Assembly: GCA_015039315.1 (NCBI GenBank)
Contig: WIDE01000145.1
Location: 39,173 to 51,340 of the forward strand
DNA from: Clavulina sp. PMI_390
Lineage: Eukaryota; Basidiomycota; Agaricomycetes; Cantharellales; Hydnaceae
Reading direction: 5' to 3'
DNA: 12,168 nucleotides
The notes below the pieces were generated by a model. That model worked only from the letters and a program-made list of their open reading frames with translations, was not told the DNA's origin and ran no database searches. A program made the translations under genes and the position numbers. Positions 1 to 8,371 of this stretch are shown here, in pieces (within the stretch, counting starts at the first letter, position 1; each line of letters begins with the position of its first letter).

Positions 1-2014
1 AGCAAAGGGGCATCGGCTGAGGAATAGCCCGAACAGTAAAAGCAACAGCGTAAGCCAAATACCCTGCCCTACGGTATAGGTTGTAAGATACATGCCTAAT
101 GCTGGGCTCAATGAGGTGACATCTTCAATGACATCAAGGAATAGATCTATTGCATAGCAATGGCTTGTCAAAAGCCTTGGGTTTCTTCTCGTCCTGGACT
201 GTTGCAGTTCACAAGCGATAACCCGAATTGCATTCATCACATGCACCTGCGATGACGATATGAGTTTATTTGATCAATTCCAGAAGGAGAGAGAAAACTT
301 GCCGCAATTACTACACCAGACTGCACCCTATGAAGCGGCCTATATTCTCGGACAGTCTCGCATATGCCTAAAAGCGCATCTACACGCATAAGCATCTGTC
401 TTCTTGCCTCTGGGACCTTACTAGCTCGCATAGCGTGCAGCAACAATCCATTTCCATGCATAGCCATGTGAGGGACAAGCATATTGGGGTTGAAGGTCCC
501 CCTGGCCTGTTGAGGTCGAAGTTTATACGAGTCGTACAATGGTGGGATCGTAGAGTTCTGGGAGTTAATCTGTGCTCCCAAGACGGAGTATTCATCGTCA
601 AAGCCATCGCAATCTTTTTCTATTGGGTTGGGAAGGGGTTTTATAAGTAGGACTCGACACAAAAAGCGAAGGAAGCGATACCATAAGACTGTTGAGCAAA
701 GCCCATCACCCGCTCAGACGTCCTCGCCAACAAAACTTTGAGATGCCCTTCGGAGCGCCAAAGTTCTGACAGCTTTTCTTCTGTAATAATAGACTCCTAT
801 GTATCCGGTCAGTCTTTGCGTAGAGCGAGAACACCTGGAGGAAACGTTACGACCTTGCCATAGTGGTACCTGAGACAGGCTTCCTTGGGGGTCATCGCCC
901 ACCGATAATCATAGGGAAACGAAGGGGGAGGCCCACCAAGAACAGGTAACAGTTGATTCATAAGGTAAAACGAATGTGCAAGCTGAATGCGGTCCATGGC
1001 CATCGCTTCGTCTTCGGGCGGGGACAGGAGATACTGAGCAGGGTCATATTCGTCCATCTCACTCGGTATGCTGAGGCCGCACGCGCGTGCCAGGTGGGTA
1101 GCAGCACTGATAACGGAGAAGCATTCCTCTAACCTCCGTTTTCTTGCGAGATAGCACCCCAAAATAAGATTTGCCCACAAGAAGTGCGGAATACGGTCGG
1201 CATACATTAGGGACTGTTCAAGGAAGTGCCGAGTGCGTCGGAGAAAATAAGGTTCAAGGAAGCCAAATTCACATCCGCTTCCGGAGCAGGCGCCAAGGTA
1301 GCAAGCATTCAACAAGCAAGGGTGGATTGAGTCTGCGTGGGATGGACGAAGGGAGACACGGCGAAGGAAGTTGGGAGCGTCGATGAAGAAGTAAAATTGT
1401 TCGCGATGCTGTAGAAAGATGTCAATACTGTTTTAACGTGGTCAATAAAGCATATTTTCGGCCCAACAGAAGAGTAGTAATGCTTACAGGTGGAGAGACG
1501 ATGGAGACGGTAGCTCGCCTAGTTCCTCCCACTCGTACGAAGATAATTGAGAATCGACTGGAGTTCTTGATGAAGGATTGCAATGCCCTCTCAGCGAGGT
1601 AGCGAGATGAGTCGTAGCGAATGTCTGCCTCAGGGACACAAGCTCCCTCAGACCTCGTATTCGTGCCAACAACTTGGCAGTCACTAAAGACAAATCGTGC
1701 GCCGATACAACCGTTAACTTGTGGATCATTGCTTCCAGTTCGAGAGCACGGGCTTCTAAGGATTTCATGAGCGATGGTCGCTTTGTTATCCCCACGGTGT
1801 AAGCACAATCTCTGCGGTACTGTCGGCAACGGGCACAAATTGGCTTCGAACCGTCGCATTTCTAAATCCACGCAGAAAAACGAGACAAAAGGTAAGCATA
1901 GAGTAACAGATGCCGACTGTGACAAAGGACAGCTCAAGACCCCGTGCGAGATCTGCGCACCTCTTTCCACTTGCGACATGAGACACATGCGGCTCCCTTG
2001 GCAAGCACGTCCAT
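1..2014 (-). CDS. Zn(2)Cys(6) fungal transcription factor, array copy 1 (3' end cut by window edge)
   Basis: Predicted nuclear DNA-binding regulator. Proposed exons (minus strand): 1961-2014, 1488-1861, 854-1427, 682-796, 303-619, 96-246 and 1-16; the stop lies outside the window. Splicing gives an uninterrupted frame of about 533 codons. The zinc cluster is intact as C-X2-C-X6-C-X6-C-X2-C-X6-C (Cys 10, 13, 20, 27, 30, 37), split by intron 1 after residue 18. A helical, coiled-coil-like linker follows (SLEARALELEAMIHKL). Exons 3 and 4 carry the middle homology region (HPCLLNACYLGAC, FLEPYFLRRTRHFL, MDRIQLAHSFYL, SFPYDYRWAM). Exon 5 contains AMHGNGLLLHAMRA and exon 6 contains VMNAIRVIACEL. Exon lengths 574, 115, 317 and 151 equal those of copy 2. 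Two introns (5 and 6) start with GC instead of GT, and intron 3 has a weak GTCGTA donor. An in-frame conserved Leu-Leu-Gly lies just upstream of the chosen Met, so the true start could be in an upstream exon. Family assignment is firm; targets are unknown. Confidence 0.85.
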
Positions 2015-2400
2015 ATCAGCGTGGGCTGGCGGTCCTAAGAGCTCTCGGCGAAAGTGTAGATTATTAGTCAGCGCCAAGCGTCAAATGGAAATGAGGGCTG
2101 AGAGCACAGGCGGCAATGTGTCAGGCCTCGTAGTCCTCAGAAAGAGGGTTTGATCTCAAGACGAACCATAACAGGACTCTTTGGGGGCGCCTCTCGAATA
2201 TTTTAAGTGCTCAAAGGAGAGGTAATCAGTTGGCACAACCTCTCACAAAGAATGGGCGAGCGGCTCGGTGTCAATCAAGCCAAAGCAAACGATCGGAAAC
2301 AAATTCCCCTTACACAGCAAATAATTGATTTCCTGTCATCAAGAAAATCACGGAATAGATCTGCAAGAGGCCCCGCTCCGATTACAATGCATTCTCACTC
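2015..2400 (-). promoter_or_regulatory. 5' flank of copy 1, homologous to the 5' flank of copy 2
   Basis: This stretch can be aligned by eye to 4889-5260, upstream of copy 2. Shared blocks include agcaaacgatcgg (2284-2296, about 270 bp before the Met in both copies), gacgaaccat followed by acagg (2160-2175), and a block near 2064-2087 that reads GCTGACTAATA on the minus strand. The last block looks like a splice branch point and is followed by a pyrimidine-containing stretch and AG, so a 5' intron is possible. No convincing TATA box was seen. It is treated as promoter plus 5' leader by position and by conservation between paralogues; no factor is assigned. Confidence 0.5.
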
Positions 2401-2828
2401 GCCACCCTTCACGGCAGGTTGCCGCCCCCAAGGGTGAACCATAAATGCAAATGGATTAGATCACCACGGCATGACAGTTGAGGGATGACACACCTGGCGG
2501 TGCTCTGCGCCGACAGCCTATGCTTTGCCGGATCATGATTTGCTGTGCAAGATGCTGGTAGTTGTTCGTTCTCACATATTTATCACGAGGAAATCATTCA
2601 GTCAGCCCTGATCCCTGGTAACTTAACATTTGACAGGATAAGCCATCGCAGGAGAGAAACTCAGCGGTGAGGGTCAAACTTGTAGAGCCTTGGTCGGCCA
2701 GTACATTGATTACGGAGGGTCAGCAAGAGAAGTCAGGGAATAAACGGCGTCATGCGATGAAGCGTATACTGTTTCTAGTTGTACAAGTCTGGATACCTGG
2801 CGTTCATGACAGAACGGAGCGAGTTGAC
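2401..2828. other. Intergenic spacer without recognisable gene
   Basis: This runs from the distal upstream flank of copy 1 to the stop codon of copy 2. Both strands hold only short open frames with no family features. Part of it (about 2430-2540, containing ctctgcgccg) has faint similarity to the spacer near 5290-5320 (gtctgcgccgg), so the duplication may extend this far. The right part should contain the 3' untranslated region of copy 2; no clear polyadenylation signal was identified. Confidence 0.5.
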
Positions 2829-4888
2829 TCAGCTAGTCTTCGCCAATGGGCTAACTGCCATGATGAGCGCGTCTTTGAGGACCAATGGAGTGTCAACTGG
2901 AATGAAAATTGAATAAAACGGTATCAGTTAGGTACAAAGTCAATGGTCGTATATGCCACATACTCCATTCTGGGCTCAACGTTGTGATATCATTGATGAC
3001 GTCGAGGAACAACTCGATGACATAGCATTGATCAATTGCTACCTTCGTATTTCTTCTCGCGCCGGGTCGCTGCAGCTCACGAGCAACAACTCGGATAGCA
3101 TTCATCACGTGTACCTATCCAGAATGTGAGAGTGTGATGGATTCTGGTGGAGAGAAGAGACATGTACCGCAACCACTAAGGCAGGTTGTACCCTGTGAAG
3201 GGGTTTGTACTCTCGGATGGTCTCGCATAGTTCTGATAATGCGTGAAAACATTTGAGCATCTCCTTTCTTGCGTCAGGGTCCCGACTGGCCCTCACGGCG
3301 TGTAAAAGCAGCCCGTTTCCATACATTGCAACGCTGACCAAGGATATGTTGAGGTCGAAGCTTTCGGCAGGTTTTTGAGAGTGAGTCCTAGATGCCCTAC
3401 GCAGTGGGGGCATCTTCGAGTATTGAGAGTTCATCTGTGCTCTTAAGAAGTTATAGTCTTCGTCAAAACCACCATAGCCTTTTTCTGGTAGTGGATCAGG
3501 TAAGTTAGTGCCCGGAGATCTACCGCGAAGTTGTTAGGAGTTTCGGACCGTGCGAGTGTTGAGCAAAGCGCATAATTTTCTCCGACATCCGTACCAACGA
3601 AACCTTCAGGTGCCCATCGGAACGCCAAAGTTCTGAGAGACATCCTTCCTCCAGGACGAAGCCCTATGTAATCACTAAGCACGAACCCAAACGTGGAATG
3701 TATTAAGATACAAATACCTACCTCACCATATTGATATTGGAGAGCTGCATCTTTTGAGGTCATTGCCCATCGATTGTCATAAGGAAATGAAGGGGGAGAT
3801 CCTCCAACGATAGGGGCTATTTGGCCCAGCAGGTAAACTGACTGCGCCAACTGAATCCTGTCGATAACTTCTGCCACATCTTTGGGTCGGGGGAGAAGAT
3901 ATTGAGCAGGATCGGGCCCATTGGTTCCGCCAGGTGCGCCGAGACCACACGCGAGTGCAAGGTCCGAAGTTGCATCAAGAATGGTAAAGAATTCATTTAA
4001 TCGTCGTTTCCTCACGAAGTAGCATCCCAGAATAAGACTAGCTCGCAAGAAGTGGGTGATGCGGTCAGCATACATAAGAGACCGATGGAGGAAGTGCCGA
4101 GTACGCCGCAGAAAATAAGGCTCCAGGAAGCTCAGTTCGGACCGAGTTCTGGCGCAGGCACCGAGGTAGCAAGCATTCAATAAGCAAGGATGGATGGAGT
4201 CGGGATGAGAGGGAGGGAGGGAGAGGCAGCGGCGGAAGTTGGGAACATCAATAGAGAAATAGAATTGCATGCGAGATAGTAGGAAAGCATTGATGCTGGT
4301 CCGGCACGGTCAGTGGAGAATCTTGTCAGTTCAACCACGAGACGGATGCAACTCACAGGTAGAGGGAGAATACAGGCGACAGGTCACTGAATCCCATCCG
4401 TCCAGATGATCTCGGCCGCTGATTCACGGAAGCTCTCTGGCTTTGGAGCTGACGATCGTTGGGCGATCCGATTGGATTGGTCCTAGTGAGGATTGGTTGA
4501 AGGCCCACAGCTTTCCCTAGACCTCCTATTCGGGCTAGGAGCTTGGCAGACGCCAGAGATAGATCGTGCGTAGAAATTAGGTTCAATTTATGAATCCTTA
4601 TCTCTAGCTCTAAAGCACGAGCTTCCAAGACCATCGCGAGGGGTGGCCCTAGCCGGCGTTTAGCTAGCCCGCTCGTGTATACGCATTTTTTGTGATAGCG
4701 CTGGCAACGAGAACAGACTGGCTTCAGGCTATCGCATTTCTGATCAGTAATGATATAAAAGAGAAGGCAGAAAGAGATGAGTCATGGAGAACACGTTGCG
4801 GCCAGAGCAAGCCAACGCCGAAGGGTTTACGCACCTGTTTGTGCTGGCGACACTGCAAACATGCGGTTCCCTTGGCAAGCACGTTCAT
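2829..4888 (-). CDS. Zn(2)Cys(6) fungal transcription factor, array copy 2 (complete)
   Basis: Complete predicted regulator of 553 residues. Proposed exons (minus strand): 4835-4888, 4357-4739, 3722-4295, 3549-3663, 3168-3484, 2964-3114 and 2829-2896 (54, 383, 574, 115, 317, 151 and 68 nt), ending in TGA. The zinc cluster is intact: Cys 10, 13, 20, 27, 30, 37, with RQHKQK and DSLKPV as the two six-residue spacers. Next come a linker helix (MVLEARALELEIRIHKL, about residues 56-72) and the middle homology region in exons 3 and 4 (about 146-376: HPCLLNACYLGAC, FLEPYFLRRTRHFL, IDRIQLAQSVYL, SFPYDNRWAM). Exon 5 has AMYGNGLLLHAVRASRDP; exon 6 has VMNAIRVVARELQRP; the C-terminus is DTPLVLKDALIMAV followed by a short tail. 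Introns are 53-95 nt; introns 4 and 6 have good CTAAC branch points. The intron 4 donor GTCCGA is weak. Start: ATG just before VLAKG, conserved between copies, although the frame stays open upstream (LLGPLSHID). Regulatory targets are unknown. Confidence 0.9.
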
Positions 4889-5270
4889 ATCAATGTGGGA
4901 TAGTGGTCCCAAGAGCCCTAACGCGAAAAAGCAAAAATATTAGTCAGCGGCGAGCGTCAAGTGAAATAAGTGTCGCGGCCAAGAACTCTAATTTGTGAGG
5001 ACTTGCCCCTGAGAAAGATATTAAATTCTAGGACGAACCATTACAGGCCTGTGTTGATGCACTTCTGGTGTTGGTAAATGCTCAGAATCAGAGGAGAGAT
5101 GGTCAACTGGCAGGAGACACAGAACGGAAAAACGGCCCGGCGTCAATCAAAACCAAGCAAACGATCGGAGACAGATTCTCCCTGCACACGGAAACTAATT
5201 TCCTGTCACTAAGAAAATCATGGAAACAGATCCGCAAGATCTCCTTCAGATAAGATGCAAATTCACCATT
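4889..5270 (-). promoter_or_regulatory. 5' flank of copy 2, homologous to the 5' flank of copy 1
   Basis: Paralogous to 2015-2400. Shared blocks are aagcaaacgatcgga (5155-5169), gacgaaccat followed by acagg (5032-5047), and tttcctgtca followed by aagaaaatca (5200-5220). Near the gene, the minus strand reads GCTGACTAATA, then a T-rich run and GCGTTAG, which looks like a fungal branch point and 3' splice site about 35 bp before the chosen Met. Conservation of order and spacing with copy 1 supports a shared promoter or leader. The boundary where similarity fades is approximate. Confidence 0.5.
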
Positions 5271-5279
5271 CACCATAGA

Positions 5280-5906
5280 AGAGACCCACTGCTGGTCTGC
5301 GCCGGATGACCCGAAGCGCTAGACATAAATAGTGATGGCGATATATTTGTACAGCTCCCATCGAGCACACCACGCGAGCCTTCCGCTTTTACCTCCAAGA
5401 GGTCACTGCGTTTGTATGGAGAGGAGAGGCGAACTGGCTTATTGGTGAGTGGAAATCGACACCATGCAGTGCGTTGGGGTGGTGGAATTGGGTGATGTTA
5501 TCGACCTTGGATGGTGCTATTTCAGGTGCCATATGCGTTAGATGCTGCAACGAAGTCCACCAGGCGGGGAGCATCATTTCGGCTCCTAAGCAATCGCTCC
5601 GTTTCGATGATAACATTGTAGGTGGCTGTGGTTGGAGGGAATGGGGTAGCCATGCAGGGCGTGTTTTTGTGTCAAGAGCAGCCCGCGTAAACAGCTCTCT
5701 GGAAATTCCTGAGGCTAGTGTCAATAATGGTGGGGCTTGGCCGGGAGTGGAGGGTCCTACTGAACTTTTCGGCTGAGATTTGGATAAAGCGGTTGCGCGA
5801 ACTGAAAGATGATAGCATATCAATAATAGAGGACATACGATTACATGGATCCTGTTTCCAATCATACAACCCAAATCCCTCGCCTTCACTGCAAGATACA
5901 ATAAGA
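5280..5906. other. Spacer not explained by the repeat unit, with one unrecognised 170-codon frame
   Basis: Between the duplicated flank of copy 2 and the 3' end of pseudogene copy 3. The minus strand has an open frame at 5389-5901 of 170 codons that opens with TTG rather than ATG; the first internal ATG is about 12 codons in. It is rich in Pro, Ser and His in its second half, with stretches such as LPAWWTSLQHLTHMAPE and NITQFHHPNALHGVDFH. The plus strand has a 100-codon frame at 5474-5776 over the same bases. Neither matches a family I recognise and no part resembles the transcription factor. It could be a chance frame, a fragment of an inserted gene, or an exon of an unrelated small gene. 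No terminal repeats or target duplication were seen. Confidence 0.3.
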
Positions 5907-7933
5907 TCAGCTCAATTTTGAGTTACTAAGGAGTTTTATGCTACGGTTAGTGCTTCTTTTGAGAAGTAGAGGAGTTTCAGCTGGAATTAATAATCCATAT
6001 GGGAAAGGAAAGCAGCATCGCTCAGGCACTGTATCAGGAGTTACCGGCCCCATACCCCATGCTGGGCTTAGTGTCATGATGTCTTCGATGAAATCGAGGA
6101 ATAGCTCTATTGCATAGCAATAGTTTACCGACAGCCTCGCGTTCCCTCTCGCTTCTGTAGTTGTACTTCACGAGGAATAACCCGTACTGCATTCATCACA
6201 TGCGCCTACAGAGATAGCATGAGCGCGCAATACATCGGAAAGATTAGAATAGGGATACACCGTAATCAGGAGACTAGATTGTACCTCGTAAAGGGGTCTG
6301 AACTCCCGGGTCGTTTCACATACACATAATAGTGCATCCAGGCTAGCATCTCTTTCCTCGCTTCAGAGTCCTTGCCAGTACGCACAGTATGCAATAATGA
6401 TCTGTTCCTATAGATGGCCATATGAGCTTCAAACATGTTTTGGTTGAAGGTTCCCATGGCTCCTTCGGGGTAAAGCTTCCCTGAGCCAGTAATCATGAAG
6501 TGATGTGAGTTCATCTGAGCTCTTAGGATGATATACTCTGTATAGAAGTCGCTGAATTCTTGCTTTGAACGTGAATGAAGGAGATCAGTGATTAGTATTT
6601 TTCTGTAGCTCAGAAGTCTTACAATGAGACAGTCGAGCAAAGCCCATCACGCGACCCGACATGCTGTTGCTGATCATGGAGTTCAGGGCCCTCGGGCTTG
6701 TAGCAGGACATCCCACCATGTATGAGCCTAGTTGGCGGTTATCAACAAATTCACTGCCTTGTTGAGAGTGTCCTTGAGAAGCAAAAGGGTATCGGCTATA
6801 GGGAGAAAGAGAGCAAAGTCAGTGTAGCACGGTATTCGTTATGGTGGACGCACCGATAGTTGTAGGGAAATGAAGCGGGAGGTCCTCCAAGGATCGGAGA
6901 TATCTGATCTAGAAGGTAAACTGATTGCGCCAAATGAATTCTATCGACGGCTTCCGCCTCGTCCTCGGGTCGTGGGAGAAGATATTGAGTATGATCGGGC
7001 TCGTTGATCCCTCCGGCCGCGCCAAGACCACACGCGCAAAATCCGCAGCTGCGCCAACAGTGGCGAAGACCTCATTCAACCGCCGCTTCCTCGCAAAGCA
7101 GCATCCAAGAATAAGACTAGCTCGCAAGGAGTGCGTGATACGGTCCGCATACATAAGAGACTGATCGAGGAAATACCCTGTGCGCCGGAGAAAGAAAAGC
7201 TCCAGGAAACCGAACTCTCGCCCCATTCTGGAGCGGGTGCCAAGGTAGCAAGCGTTCAATAGGCAAGGGTGGATGGAGTCCGAGCGAGAGGTGGGGAGGG
7301 AGACGCGATGAAGAATGCTGTGAGCATCAATGAAGAAATAGAAGTGCAAGCGATATCGTAGGAAAGCATTGATGCTGATTGGGCATGAGAGTTCTGGTCG
7401 GCTGAACGCAAGGAGGATGTTTCTTACAGAAGGAGCGAAAATGCAGGTGCCAGGTCACCGAATCCCATCCAATGATGCGATTTCAGTCGGTGGTCAGCCA
7501 AAGCTTTTTGGGCTCGAATATAATTGTCTTTTAAGGATCTGCTGGCATGAATGGCGGCAGAAACTCTTTTAAAGACCACGGCTTTTCCTAGACCCCTAAT
7601 TCGTGATAGAAGTCTAGCAGACGCCAAAGATAGATCGTGCACGGAAACAAGGGTTAACCTGTTGACCATTATCTCCAATTCTATCGCACGAGCTTCCAAC
7701 ATCGTCGTGAGTGATTTTGCTACTCCGGTTGAGTAAGCACATTCTTTGTGGTAGTGCCGGCGGCGGGAGCACAACGGCTTCAGGCCGTCATATTTCTAAT
7801 CAGGAGTTGAGAAGAGGCGGGCGACCAAGTAATGATTGAAAGGATCTGTCGTGAACAGGTAGGAGGCTAGCACCCGACAACAGCGTTTTCGCACCTGTTG
7901 GAAACATGCAAAGCCTTTGGCGAGCACATCCAT
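5907..7933 (-). pseudogene. Decayed Zn(2)Cys(6) transcription factor, array copy 3 (composite)
   Basis: All seven exons of the family can be traced (minus strand): 7895-7933, 7428-7795, broken exon 3 at 6854-7374, exon 4 about 6623-6727, exon 5 about 6261-6558, exon 6 at 6056-6205 and exon 7 at 5907-5980. Damage is extensive. Exon 1 lacks five codons including the second zinc-cluster Cys. In exon 2 the third Cys is Tyr and the fifth is Arg. A deletion of about 4 nt near 7031-7040 shifts exon 3. Exon 3 stops after the PYNYR motif, and a foreign terminal exon lies before exon 4. Exon 5 has a deletion of about 4 nt at its MLxxLDALL region, after which the old frame CETTREFRPL continues. Exon 6 has a 1-nt deletion leading to TAA at 6127-6125, and the exon 7 C-terminus is scrambled. 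Still-readable family motifs include HPCLLNACYLG, SLMYADRITH and MNAVRVI. By motifs it is closest to copy 2. It cannot encode a functional factor; a truncated peptide from exons 1-3 is conceivable. Confidence 0.92.
6728..6795 (-). pseudogene. Extra terminal exon (exon 7) lodged inside copy 3
   Basis: On the minus strand the sequence after CTATAG at 6796 reads as the family's last exon: DTLLLLKDTLNKAVN, ending in TAG, 68 nt long like exon 7 of copies 2, 4 and 5. It lies between the broken exon 3 and exon 4 of copy 3, which already has its own exon 7 at 5907-5980. The 58 nt upstream of it (6796-6853) begin GTGCGT and end CTATAG with an ACTGAC branch-like site, so they could act as an intron joining exon 3 directly to this exon. 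Best read as the scar of recombination between two copies. Confidence 0.75.
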
Positions 7934-8371
7934 GTGAGGTGCAACTAATACTCCCAAGAGTTGCGCAATATGGAGATAGAAATGCCAGCAAATATCACAT
8001 TTCTGGTTGGACAAGTTTGGAAGGATGGGCGCTAATCTCGGCGGCTGGATCTTGATTGCCAAGTAAGTCCGCAAGATATTGGATCTCAAGATAACTGCTC
8101 TCGCGCGAAGTGTCAATAAAGCTCCAGCATGCTCCATTTTGGTAATAATTATATCTTGTTAAGGGGGCTGGTGCGTCTAGTCTGTGGTCGGATTTACCCG
8201 CCATGATCTATCGTAGGAATGAGAACACCATCGCAGAGAAGGATTGCAAAACCCCAGGGAAGTGGTAGCGGTTATGGGAAGCTAAGAAGTAATACAGTAA
8301 AGTCAATACTGTTTGCGATTCGAAAGCTCGGACGTTTAGGGTCACAGAGCAACATTCCCATAGGAAAGGGC
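7934..8371. other. Spacer between copy 3 and copy 4
   Basis: This separates the start of pseudogene copy 3 from the stop codon of copy 4. Apart from the few codons before the copy 3 Met (in-frame LLGVLVAPH), it does not show the conserved upstream blocks seen before copies 1 and 2, so copy 3 appears to have lost or replaced its promoter. On the minus strand an open frame runs from 8137 through exon 1 of copy 3, but nothing in it upstream of LLG is recognisable. The right part should contain the copy 4 3' untranslated region. Confidence 0.5.

Noticed and set aside
781..796. Apparent 1-nt frameshift at the start of exon 4 in copy 1
   Set aside because: It arose from assuming the acceptor ATTACAG. 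Using the upstream CATAG at 797 gives an in-frame exon (ESIITEEKLSELW) of the same 115-nt length as copies 2 and 4.
1422..1988. 188-codon minus-strand open frame over exon 2 of copy 1
   Set aside because: It runs across intron 1 and the zinc-cluster exon in the wrong frame; the in-phase exon frame with six correctly spaced cysteines explains the same bases.
2667..2912. 81-codon plus-strand frame upstream of copy 2's stop
   Set aside because: It overlaps exon 7 of copy 2 on the opposite strand and has no recognisable motif; most likely chance.
4692..4998. Plus-strand frames over exons 1-2 of copy 2
   Set aside because: Antisense shadows of the zinc-cluster exons and intron 1.
5907..7933. Copy 3 as a functional gene with unusual introns
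   Set aside because: Several independent frameshifts, a premature TAA in exon 6, lost zinc ligands and a misplaced terminal exon cannot all be explained by alternative splicing.
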